Below are positions 17,346 to 25,412 of a stretch of 64,000 bases of DNA, piece by piece. The DNA is taken from assembly GCA_963841885.1 (NCBI GenBank), contig CAWJEK010000009.1, forward strand, positions 186,001 through 250,000, in the 5' to 3' direction. This DNA comes from Bog-756 sp963841885. Lineage in GTDB: Bacteria > Actinomycetota > Acidimicrobiia > Acidimicrobiales > RAAP-2. The stretch's first letter is position 1. Each line of letters starts with the position of its first letter. A program made the translations under genes and the position numbers. The notes under the pieces are model-generated. The model saw nothing but the letters and a program-made list of their open reading frames with translations. It made no database searches and was not told the DNA's origin.

Positions 17346-18134
17346 CTACCAGGTGGCGCCCAGCACCGATCGCATGGTGGCCTCGAACTCGGCATCGCCG
17401 AGGGCGGCCCGGGCCCCCAGCACCATGGCCGCGTCCTCGCCCACCGGGACGCGCAGCGGGGTGTCCGGGTCCTCGACGGCGGACCGGATGGCTGCGGCCA
17501 CCGACTCGGGGCCGGGTCGGCCCGCGGGCCCGGTGACCAGCCGGTCGGTGTGCTCCCACTGCTGCCACAACTCGGTGTAGGCCTCGTCGCCCTCGGTGCG
17601 GTCGCCCGCCAGCATGCCCGGCGCCGTGTAGCCGGGCTCCACGATGACGACCCGGATGCCGAAGTGGCCGAGCTCGTAGTGCAGGGTCTCGCTGAAGGAC
17701 TCCAGCGCGTACTTCGACGCCGAGTAGGCGCCGTCGAGCGGGGTGGCGACCCGGCCCTGGATCGAGCTGACGTTGACGATGACCCCGGACCCCCGTCGTC
17801 GCCAGGCGGGCAGCAGGGGCTGGACCACCCGGAGCATCCCGAAGACGTTGGTGGCGAAGATCGACTCGACGGCGTCGACCGGGAACGACTCCAGGGGCCC
17901 CTTGCCGTTGCGGGCGGCGTTGTTGACGACGGCGTCGAGGTCGCCGGCGGCGTCGAGGGCGGCCGCCACCGAGGCCGGGTCGGTGACATCGAGGGGCAGG
18001 CGGAGGGCGACGTCGAGCTCGTCGAGGAGCGCCGGGTCGCGGGCGGTGGCCACCACGTCGTGGCCGGCCCGGGCGAGCTCGGTGGCGGTCGCCGCGCCGA
18101 TGGCCCGCCCCGCCCCGGTGATGAGGATCCGCAT
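17346..18134 (-). CDS. Short-chain dehydrogenase/reductase
   Basis: Classical SDR of 262 residues. The nucleotide-binding loop is ITGAGRAIGAATA, followed by DVT after strand 3, the VVNNAARNG motif (NNAG variant), the catalytic serine in NVSSIQGRVA and YSASKYALE with the catalytic Tyr and Lys. PGYTAPGM follows strand 6. The start ATG 18134 lies seven bases from TAGCCT on the same strand. NAD(P)-dependent oxidation or reduction of a hydroxyl or keto group is expected; the substrate cannot be told. Confidence 0.88.
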   Translation of the reverse strand: MRILITGAGRAIGAATATELARAGHDVVATARDPALLDELDVALRLPLDVTDPASVAAALDAAGDLDAVVNNAARNGKGPLESFPVDAVESIFATNVFGMLRVVQPLLPAWRRRGSGVIVNVSSIQGRVATPLDGAYSASKYALESFSETLHYELGHFGIRVVIVEPGYTAPGMLAGDRTEGDEAYTELWQQWEHTDRLVTGPAGRPGPESVAAAIRSAVEDPDTPLRVPVGEDAAMVLGARAALGDAEFEATMRSVLGATW

Positions 18135-18192
18135 GCCGGGCAGGCTACGACAGCGGCCCGGCCCGACCGGGGAACGTCGAGGACTCCAGGGC

Positions 18193-18198
18193 TAGCCT
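18193..18198 (+). promoter_or_regulatory. Putative -10 box, leaderless-type
   Basis: TAGCCT ends seven bases before ATG 18206. A second TAGCCT on the opposite strand (18142-18147) serves the divergent SDR gene with the same spacing. Confidence 0.45.
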
Positions 18199-18205
18199 CC
18201 TCGGT

Positions 18206-18949
18206 ATGACGACCGACGAACTCATGGACCGCGCCTGCCCGATCATCCGCGATATCGGCTGGGCCCACTTCTTCTCGCCGGAGGCCGAGTCGGCCGCCGC
18301 CCGGATCGGCATCGACGTGTTCACCCTCTACGCCGTCGGCCGGGGCGGGGTCCTCGGCGATGTCGAGCCCGTCGTGGTGGCCAGTGCCTTCGGCTACTTC
18401 AACCCCGAGGTCATCGACGCCCTCTGGCGGGCGGGAACGAAGGCGATCGCCCCCCGCGAGGCCGCCCGCGTCTACCTCGACTGCGCGGCGGAGATGGGTC
18501 GGCGCCTGCTGTCCGACATCGAGGGCCTCGAGGCCATGGTGGCCGCCGCCGATGCCGTCAACGAGGCGGCCGACCCGGTGGGTCTCGCCCTCTACTCCGG
18601 TTACCGCGGCGAGCTCCTGGTGGACGACGCACCCGGCCGGGCGCTGCAGATCGTGACCGTGCTGCGCGAGCTGCGCGGCAGCGCCCATCTGATCGCCCTG
18701 CGGGCGTGCGGCGTCGACGCCCGCACCGCCCACTTCATCAAGCGCCCCGCGGACGGTCCCATGTTCGGCTGGCCGGAAGGCTTCCAACCCGAGATCAGCG
18801 ACGAGCAGCGGGCCGCCGCCGAGCGCGCCGAGTCGCTGACCGACGATCTGGTGCGCCCGGCCTATGCCGCGCTCGACGAGGACGGTTCCGCCGCCCTGTT
18901 GCGGGGCCTGGACGACATGGCCGTCGCCCTCGGGGGCGGACCGGACTGA
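18206..18949 (+). CDS. SCO6745-family protein
   Basis: Helical, soluble protein of 247 residues resembling the actinobacterial SCO6745 family. The recognisable features are the opening RDIGWAHFFSPEAESAAARIGID, the GRGGVLGDVEPVVVASAFGYFNPEVIDALW block and the SAHLIALRACGVDARTAHF segment near residue 155. The family is sometimes annotated as winged-helix-like and is of unknown function. No catalytic motif stands out. It stands alone between a divergent SDR gene and the convergent transglutaminase operon. Confidence 0.75.
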   Translation: MTTDELMDRACPIIRDIGWAHFFSPEAESAAARIGIDVFTLYAVGRGGVLGDVEPVVVASAFGYFNPEVIDALWRAGTKAIAPREAARVYLDCAAEMGRRLLSDIEGLEAMVAAADAVNEAADPVGLALYSGYRGELLVDDAPGRALQIVTVLRELRGSAHLIALRACGVDARTAHFIKRPADGPMFGWPEGFQPEISDEQRAAAERAESLTDDLVRPAYAALDEDGSAALLRGLDDMAVALGGGPD

Positions 18950-18971
18950 CGGCGGGGCGACGTGGGCCGGC

Positions 18972-19862
18972 TCAGGCGGCTGTGTCGCTCGGGACCTGGC
19001 GCACGTCGACCGCCACGTCGAGGGAGTGGGAGCCGCCACCCCCGAACACGATGCCCTTCAGGGGTGACACGTCGGCATAGTCGCGACCCCAGGCCGTGGT
19101 GACGTACGTCGGGCCCACGATCTTGTCGTTGGTCGGGTCGAGGTCGAGCCAGCCCCAACCCGGCACGAACACCGACAGCCAGGCGTGGGAGGCGTCGGCG
19201 CCGACCAGACGCTCCCCGCCGGGCGGCGGGGCCGTCTCGAGGTAGCCGCTCACGTAGCGGGCGGCCAGGCCCATCGACCGCACGCAGCCCACCGCCAGGT
19301 GGGCGAAGTCCTGGCACACACCACGGCGGTGGCGGAGCACCTCGTCAACCGGGGTGGTCACCGTGGTGAACCCGGGGTCGTAGACGAAGTCGGCGTGGAT
19401 CCGCTCGGTCAGGGCCGTCACCGCCTCCACCAGGGGTGCGCCCTCGGTGAAGGAGGGCTCCGCGTACTCGCGCACGACCCGGCCGGTGGTCACCAGCGGC
19501 GACTCGAAGCAGAACTCCCGGGCGTCGAGCATGTCGGGGCTCAGGTCGTTGGTCAACAGGTCGAGCGCCTCGCTCCAGCCCGGTCCGGTGGCCGGCAGCG
19601 GGTCCCCGTCGACCACGTCGACCACGCTGGTGGCGGTCACCGTCATGACGGTGAAGGGCCCGTCCACTACGAAGGCGGCCACCGGATTGCCGTAGAAGTC
19701 GGAACGGTCGCTCCACGAGGTCGGAGTCGGATCGACCACCAGGTCGCTCGTCACGCAGGTCTGGCGTTCGGTGTCGCGGGGGCGCAGGTGGGCCTCGTTG
19801 CGGCAGCGGGTGACCGGCGCGTCGTAGCGGTAGCCGGTCTGGTGTTCGATGCGGTACCTCAT
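18972..19862 (-). CDS. Transglutaminase-like protein (last gene of ATP-grasp/alpha-E operon)
   Basis: 296-residue protein with an N-terminal beta-rich domain (RYRIEHQTGYRYDAPVTRCRNEAHL) followed by a transglutaminase-like papain fold. The triad is visible as Cys in RRGVCQDFAHLAVG, His in DASHAWLSVFVPG and Asp in WLDLDPTN. Such proteins accompany circularly permuted ATP-grasp and alpha-E proteins and are proposed to cleave or transfer the peptide products. The ATG overlaps the upstream gene's stop in ATGA (19859-19862), so it is co-translated with the fusion gene. Confidence 0.92.
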   Translation of the reverse strand: MRYRIEHQTGYRYDAPVTRCRNEAHLRPRDTERQTCVTSDLVVDPTPTSWSDRSDFYGNPVAAFVVDGPFTVMTVTATSVVDVVDGDPLPATGPGWSEALDLLTNDLSPDMLDAREFCFESPLVTTGRVVREYAEPSFTEGAPLVEAVTALTERIHADFVYDPGFTTVTTPVDEVLRHRRGVCQDFAHLAVGCVRSMGLAARYVSGYLETAPPPGGERLVGADASHAWLSVFVPGWGWLDLDPTNDKIVGPTYVTTAWGRDYADVSPLKGIVFGGGGSHSLDVAVDVRQVPSDTAA

Positions 19863-22537
19863 GCGTCGTCCCCGATTGGTCCCTGCCGGCCACCGGCCAG
19901 CACCGAGAGCCTCTCATGGGCGAAGTAGGTCTCCTGCAGGGAGTCGAGGAGGTCGCCCAGCAGATCGTCGACGGTCTCGAAGACCGAGTCGAGCTCGGTC
20001 CGGCGCCCCTCGGCGGGGTCCACCGCCGCCAGTCGGTCGGCGTCGGTCAGGCGCAGCCGGGTGGTGGCCTCGAGGGCGAGGCGCTCCTCGTTGCCGAGGC
20101 GCTGGGCCGACGAGCGCTTGGGCAGCCGGGCCAGGTGGTCGGCCAGGCGGTCGAGCTGGAACAGCACGCTGCGCGGATTGGCCACGTCGTAGATGAGCAG
20201 GTCGAGGGCGCCCGACACGTGCAGGATGGAGCCGGACCGACGACGGAAGATGATCAGGCTCTCGGACGTCTTCAGCAGCGACTCGACCAGGAGGTCCTCG
20301 ACCACCCCGGCCCGCTTCTCGACCAGGACGGCCCGGAGCAGGCGGACCAGGGACCGGGCCCGCTCCAGGCGTCGTCCGCCGTCGAGGAACAGCCAGGCCG
20401 GATCTCGCTCCATGTTCTCGGCGCACACCCCGGCCAGGGCGAGCAGTGACCGCTGCAGGCGCAGCAGGCTGGGCTGGGCCCCGACGAACTGCGTCGGCGG
20501 GCGCCGGCGGAAGAGCCCCAGTTCCTCCTCGATGTCACCGACCAGCTGCCACGTGTCGGACGACAGCTGCTCGCGCACCGAGTAGGCGGCCTCGACGAGG
20601 AGACCCAGGGTGGAGACGAGGCTCCCGTCGATCCCGTCGTCGAACAGGAGGGCCAGGGCGGTGCGGTCGTTGGGAAGGACGCCTTCGGCCACCGACCCGG
20701 TCGTCGGATGCGTGCCCGAGAGCGCGACCAGTTCGTCGGGCTCGGTGGACGGGTCGAACCCCGAGGCCGAGCCCAGCGCGGAGAGCAGCACCTGGAGGGA
20801 CTGCGCACCGCCGTCGTCGCCGGAACCCAGGGGCTGGTCGAGACGGGCCAGGACGGTGCGGATCAGACGGACGACGAGCTCCGCGTGCTCGGCGCTGCGG
20901 CCCACGGTGAAGAGTCGGGCCGCCACCCGCCCCGGCAGCGTGGCCGGCAGCTCGGGGACGACGACGGGGCCCGGGACCGTCCGGCTCGAGGGGAGCCACG
21001 GGCTCTGCTGGAGCGCCGGCTCGGTGGACGCCACCCACGTGTCCTTGCTGGTGCCGTCGCCCCGGCTCGAGATCACCAGCGAATCGGCGCCGGCGCCCAC
21101 CCGGGTGAGCCCGCCGGGCAGGAGCCGGAAGCGGCGGGCCTCCGACCCGAGCGCCGCGTCGTCGGCCACCGCGAAGGTCCGCAGCACCACGGGCCGGGGC
21201 ACGAGGGCGCCGTCCTCCCCGACGGTCGGCATCGTCGACGGGGCGAGGATCTCCTGCCCGACCCAGTCGGTGGGACGGGCACGAACCCGGTCCGCCAGGG
21301 TGGCGCGCTCGGCCGTCGCCAGCAGGCCGGGCCGCAGGGGACGCCCGCCGGCCGCCGGCTGGACGGGGAGCAGCAGCAGATCGTCGAAGTGGGCGAGTAC
21401 GTGGCTGAGGCCGTCGGGCCGTCCGCACCACCAGCTGTCGGGGCCGCGCAGGGCGAGCTCCTCGCCGAGCAGGGCGGGGGCCACGTCGCCGAGCAGCCCG
21501 TCGAGGGCCGGGTTCTCGAGGATCCCGGAGCCGAGCGGATTGAGGACGGCCACCCGCCCGCGCCGGACGACCTCGAGCAGTCCGGGTACACCGAGCAACG
21601 AGTCGGCCCGCAGTTCCACGGGATCGCACCACACGTCGTCCACCCGGCGGATCACCGCATCGACCGGATCGAGCCCGGCCAGCGACCGGAGCCAGACCCG
21701 GTTGTTCTGGACCACCAGGTCCCGACCCTCGACGAGGGGGTAGCCGAGGTAGGAGGCCAGGTAGGCGTGCTCGAAGTAGGTCTCCGAGAGTGGGCCCGGG
21801 GTGAGGATGACGACCCGTGGCTCGTCCACGTCCTCGGCCACCGCCCGGGCGATTCCGGCCCGGATGGCCCGGAAGAAGCCGGCCTGGCGCTCGACGCCGG
21901 ACGCCCGGTGCAGTCCCGGGAGCACTCGTGACAGCGCCGACCGGTTGACCAGCGCGTAGCCCAGCCCCGAGGGCGCCTGGGCCCGGTCGGCCACCGCCCG
22001 GAAGCCGTCGGCCTGGCGCACGACGTCGATGGCGGTCAGGAACAGCCGGTTGGTGTCGGGGCGGACGCTGTCGGCGCACGGTCGGAGGAAGGCGGGATGG
22101 CCGAGGACGACCTCGGCCGGCACCACGCCCCGGGACACGAGGGTCCGCTCGCCGTACAGGTCGGCGTTCACGAGGTCGAGCAGGGCGGACCGCTGCACGA
22201 CGGATCGCTCGAGGGCCTCCCAGTCCCCGGCGTCGAGGACCAGGGGTACCGGGTCGAGGGTCCACGGCCGACGGTAGCTTCGTCCGTCGACCCAGGCGTT
22301 GTAGGTGGCGCCCTCGTTGCGCAGCAGCCGGGTCAGCTCGTCCCGGCGTGACACCAGGCCGTCACGGCCGAAGTCGTCCAGGGCGGTCGCCACCTGGCGC
22401 CAGCGGGGACGGACGGAGCCGTCGGCGGCCAGGAACTCGTCCGCCCGCCCGTCGGGCGCGCTGTAGCCGGCCACCGGGGGCGGTGGCGCCATCCCGTCCG
22501 GCGGACCCAGGGGGCCCGCCGGTGCCGCCGTGGTCAC
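19859..22537 (-). CDS. Circularly permuted ATP-grasp protein fused to an alpha-E domain
   Basis: 892-residue two-domain protein. Residues ~1-480 form a type 2 circularly permuted ATP-grasp (DUF404/DUF407-like) with LVNADLYGERTLVSRGVVPAEV, ILTPGPLSETYFEHAYLASY, NNRVWLRSL, RRVDDVWCDPVELRADSLLG and TDWVGQEILAPSTMPT. Residues ~570-892 form a helical alpha-E (DUF403-like) domain with SVREQLSSDTWQLVGDIE and MERDPAWLFLDGGRRLERAR. ATP-grasp domains ligate carboxylates to amines; here a peptide-tagging role is proposed in the literature and not proven. GTG 22537 overlaps the preceding stop in GTGA. The open frame upstream of 22537 is antisense-like noise. Confidence 0.88.
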   Translation of the reverse strand: MTTAAPAGPLGPPDGMAPPPPVAGYSAPDGRADEFLAADGSVRPRWRQVATALDDFGRDGLVSRRDELTRLLRNEGATYNAWVDGRSYRRPWTLDPVPLVLDAGDWEALERSVVQRSALLDLVNADLYGERTLVSRGVVPAEVVLGHPAFLRPCADSVRPDTNRLFLTAIDVVRQADGFRAVADRAQAPSGLGYALVNRSALSRVLPGLHRASGVERQAGFFRAIRAGIARAVAEDVDEPRVVILTPGPLSETYFEHAYLASYLGYPLVEGRDLVVQNNRVWLRSLAGLDPVDAVIRRVDDVWCDPVELRADSLLGVPGLLEVVRRGRVAVLNPLGSGILENPALDGLLGDVAPALLGEELALRGPDSWWCGRPDGLSHVLAHFDDLLLLPVQPAAGGRPLRPGLLATAERATLADRVRARPTDWVGQEILAPSTMPTVGEDGALVPRPVVLRTFAVADDAALGSEARRFRLLPGGLTRVGAGADSLVISSRGDGTSKDTWVASTEPALQQSPWLPSSRTVPGPVVVPELPATLPGRVAARLFTVGRSAEHAELVVRLIRTVLARLDQPLGSGDDGGAQSLQVLLSALGSASGFDPSTEPDELVALSGTHPTTGSVAEGVLPNDRTALALLFDDGIDGSLVSTLGLLVEAAYSVREQLSSDTWQLVGDIEEELGLFRRRPPTQFVGAQPSLLRLQRSLLALAGVCAENMERDPAWLFLDGGRRLERARSLVRLLRAVLVEKRAGVVEDLLVESLLKTSESLIIFRRRSGSILHVSGALDLLIYDVANPRSVLFQLDRLADHLARLPKRSSAQRLGNEERLALEATTRLRLTDADRLAAVDPAEGRRTELDSVFETVDDLLGDLLDSLQETYFAHERLSVLAGGRQGPIGDDA

Positions 22538-23664
22538 CGTTCGGCGGCCGCCGGCTCCCAGCCGACGAAGGTGGGCCGGAAGTAGGTGTCGTCGACACGC
22601 TGGTGGATCTCCACCAGCGCCAGCTGCACGTCCTCCAGGAATTCGCTGAGTCCGCCTACCGCCAGTCGGGTGACGGGGGCCGAGGCGACCACCATCGACG
22701 CCTCCCGGCACGAATCCTGGGCCCGTTCGGAGTGGGGGAGTGCCTTCAGCTGGGCCCGCGCCTCGGTCAGGCAGGCGCCGACGGCGCGGGGGAACCGGTC
22801 GTCCTGGAGCAGGAAGCGCAGGGTCGAGCCGCCCTGGGGGCGCGCCGGCATGGCTCGGCGGAACGGCTGGTACGCGGCCAGCGACCGGAGCACGGCCATC
22901 CAGTGGACGACGTCGTAGGGATCGTCGGCGCCCGGGGCGTGGAGGGAGTCCGACCGCACGTCGAGCACCCGGGTGGTGAGGTCGGCCCGCTCGATGTTCT
23001 GGCCCAGGACCAGGAACGACATCGCCTCGTCGCGGCTCATGGTCCCGAGCAGGATGCCGTGGATGCACTGGCATCCGGCGATCACCCGCCGGAGCCAGCG
23101 CACCCGGCCCTCGCGCGATCCCGCCTCCGCCAACAGGTCGTTGCTGGAGAGCCACAGGTTGTTGACCGCCTCCCACGCCTCGCGGGGGACCACCGGACGG
23201 GCGGTGCGGAGATTGGCCCGAGCGGCGGTCAGGGATGCCAGGATCGACGAGTCGTTCCCTTCACCGTGCAGGAGGAACTCGATGACGTCCTCCTCGGCGG
23301 CCCGGGCGTCGTCGGGACCCGACGCCGACTGGTAGCGCTCGGCGAACTCCGAATCGACGCCGGCGATGGCCAGGAGCGGCTCCCATCCGACGTCCTCGCC
23401 GACCGGCAGGTCCACGTGGGCGTCGGTGTGGACCTGGACGATCCTCGCCGTCCCCTCGGCCCGTTCCAGGTGTCGCCCGGCCCAGTACACGGCCTCGGCC
23501 ATTCGCGCCAGCAGCATCGTCCCGCTCCCTCCGTCCTCGAGTTCATCCGCGTCCCCGGCGATCCCGCCCCGGTCGGTGGGGACCCGGTCGCCCCCGGTGC
23601 CGGGAGCCGTGGCGGGCCCACCCGGGATCTCCTCCGTCCCGATGACTCCGCTCGGTGGGCTCAT
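22534..23664 (-). CDS. Alpha-E domain protein
   Basis: 376-residue protein. After a ~48-residue Gly/Pro-rich leader it begins TMLLARMAEAVYWAGRHLER, the classic alpha-E (DUF403) start, and continues as an all-helical bundle with NNLWLSSNDLLAEAGS, MSRDEAMSFLVLGQNIERAD and ARAQLKALPHSERAQDSCRE. These domains partner ATP-grasp ligases. The ATG at 23664 overlaps the upstream stop (ATGA) and the stop overlaps the next start (GTGA). The conserved core could alternatively start at ATG 23519. Confidence 0.88.
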   Translation of the reverse strand: MSPPSGVIGTEEIPGGPATAPGTGGDRVPTDRGGIAGDADELEDGGSGTMLLARMAEAVYWAGRHLERAEGTARIVQVHTDAHVDLPVGEDVGWEPLLAIAGVDSEFAERYQSASGPDDARAAEEDVIEFLLHGEGNDSSILASLTAARANLRTARPVVPREAWEAVNNLWLSSNDLLAEAGSREGRVRWLRRVIAGCQCIHGILLGTMSRDEAMSFLVLGQNIERADLTTRVLDVRSDSLHAPGADDPYDVVHWMAVLRSLAAYQPFRRAMPARPQGGSTLRFLLQDDRFPRAVGACLTEARAQLKALPHSERAQDSCREASMVVASAPVTRLAVGGLSEFLEDVQLALVEIHQRVDDTYFRPTFVGWEPAAAER

Positions 23665-25250
23665 GCCCGCCCCCGGTCGGTGTCCGGCGGGTCGCCCGCG
23701 GGGTCCACCACCCAGGTGTCCTTGCTGCCGCCCCCCTGGGACGAGTTCACGACCAGCGATCCCTGGCGCCGGGCGACCCGGGTGAGCCCGCCACGGGTGA
23801 CGTAGGCGCCGTCCGGGCCCATCAGGGTGAAGGGGCGCAGGTCGACGTGACGCGGTGCCACCTCGCCCTCGCACAGGGTCGGTGCCGTCGACAGTTTGAT
23901 GATGGGCTGGGCCACCCACCGGTTGGGCTCGTCCTCGATCTGACGCGCCGCCACGGCGAGTTCGGCCGGCGACGCCTGCGAGCCCACCAGCACGCCGTAG
24001 CCGCCGGACTCGTTGGCCGGCTTGACGACGAGGTCGCCCAGGTTGGCCAGGACCTGGGCCCGGGACTCGGGGTCGCTGCAGCGATGGGTCGGGATCGTCC
24101 AGAGGATGGGTTCCTCCTCCAGGTAGAAGCGGATGATGTCGGGGACGTAGGAGTACACCTTCTTGTCGTCGGCGATCCCGGCCCCCGGCGCGTTGGCCAG
24201 CGCCACCCGCCCCGCTTTCCACGAGCGCATCAGTCCGGGCACGCCGAGCATGGAGTCGGCCCGGAAGGCCTCGGGGTCGAGGAAGAGGTCGTCGACCCGG
24301 CGGTAGATGACGTCGACCCGCTCGAGTCCGTCGATGGTCCGGGCGTAGACGCAGTCGTCGTCCAGGACGACGAGGTCCCCCCCCTCCACCAGTTCGACGC
24401 CCAGCTGCTGGGCCAGGAAGGCGTGCTCGAAGTAGGCCGAGTTGTAGATCCCCGGCGTCAGGACGACGATCGTCGGGTCACCGGTGGCGGGGGACACCGA
24501 GGCGAGGGTGCTGGCCAGGCGGCCGACGTAGGGGTCGACCGGCTCGATGCTGTAGTGGCGGAACATCTCGGGGAAGATGTGCTTGGTGACCATGCGGTTC
24601 TCCAGCAGGTAGGAGACTCCCGACGGCACCCGCAGGTTGTCCTCCAGGACGTACCAGAATCCCTGATCGTCACGGATGAGGTCGCTCCCGCAGATATGGG
24701 CCCAGATGCCGCCCGGTGGATCGACCCCCACGCACTCCCGTCGGAAGTTGGGCGAGCCCGTGACCAGGTCGGCCGGGACCACGCCGGCGCTGACCGCCCG
24801 CTGGTCGTGGTAGCAGTCGTCGATGAACAGGTTGAGGGCGGCCAGCCTCTGCACCAGGCCGGCCTCGATGACCTGCCACTGGTCGCGGGGGATGATCCTC
24901 GGGATGATGTCGAACGGCCATGGCCGGTCGACGCCGACACCGTCGTCGTAGACCGTGAAGGTCACCCCGAGCGCCCGGATCTCCCGGTCGGCGGCCACCT
25001 GGCGCTCGACGAGGGCGTCGGGCCCCAGCTCCGAGAAGTGGTTCCACAGGGCCTCCGCCGACGGGCGCGGGGCACCGTCGGGCGCCACCAGCTCGTCGTA
25101 GAAGGGCGACGGGTCGTAGGTGGGCCACGCCGGCGCCACGGTCCCGCCCGAGGGCGCGGGGGAGTCCGGTCGGTCGTGCACGGACCCGAGTGTCCCCGAC
25201 GGTTGGGTCGGGTCCGTTGCCGGAGTGTTACCTGTTCGTGAACGACCCAT
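23661..25250 (-). CDS. Circularly permuted ATP-grasp type 2 protein
   Basis: 529-residue first gene of the operon. The domain starts at YDPSPFYDELVAPDGAPRP and contains FTVYDDGVGVDRPWPFDIIP, AALNLFIDDCYHDQ, SDLIRDDQGFWYVLEDNLRVP, LTPGIYNSAYFEHAFLAQQL, DVIYRRVDDLFLDPEAFR and the nucleotide-binding LGDLVVKPANESGGYGVLVG. The C-terminus ends with a GGSKDTWV segment that is also found in the fusion gene. The start is ATG 25250, about 160 bases from the divergent DUF4915-like gene. The paired ATP-grasp paralogues are typical of this proposed peptide-synthesis system; no Anbu peptidase gene is present. Confidence 0.9.
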   Translation of the reverse strand: MGRSRTGNTPATDPTQPSGTLGSVHDRPDSPAPSGGTVAPAWPTYDPSPFYDELVAPDGAPRPSAEALWNHFSELGPDALVERQVAADREIRALGVTFTVYDDGVGVDRPWPFDIIPRIIPRDQWQVIEAGLVQRLAALNLFIDDCYHDQRAVSAGVVPADLVTGSPNFRRECVGVDPPGGIWAHICGSDLIRDDQGFWYVLEDNLRVPSGVSYLLENRMVTKHIFPEMFRHYSIEPVDPYVGRLASTLASVSPATGDPTIVVLTPGIYNSAYFEHAFLAQQLGVELVEGGDLVVLDDDCVYARTIDGLERVDVIYRRVDDLFLDPEAFRADSMLGVPGLMRSWKAGRVALANAPGAGIADDKKVYSYVPDIIRFYLEEEPILWTIPTHRCSDPESRAQVLANLGDLVVKPANESGGYGVLVGSQASPAELAVAARQIEDEPNRWVAQPIIKLSTAPTLCEGEVAPRHVDLRPFTLMGPDGAYVTRGGLTRVARRQGSLVVNSSQGGGSKDTWVVDPAGDPPDTDRGRA

Positions 25251-25412
25251 GGGCCCCCAGTCTCGCCGGTCCGGGCGGCCGCCGTCGACGCCCCGGGTGG
25301 CGATGCGGGCGTCGACGGCCCGACTAGCGCCCCCGGGACGGTTCCGACATGATCCACCCATGACGCCATCCGAGCCGGCCACGTCGTCACGGGACGTCGG
25401 GGGTCACCGCCC

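Noticed and set aside
22538..23176. N-terminal extension of the ATP-grasp/alpha-E fusion
   Set aside because: It is antisense-like noise in a second frame of the alpha-E gene; GTG 22537 with a GTGA overlap is the natural start.
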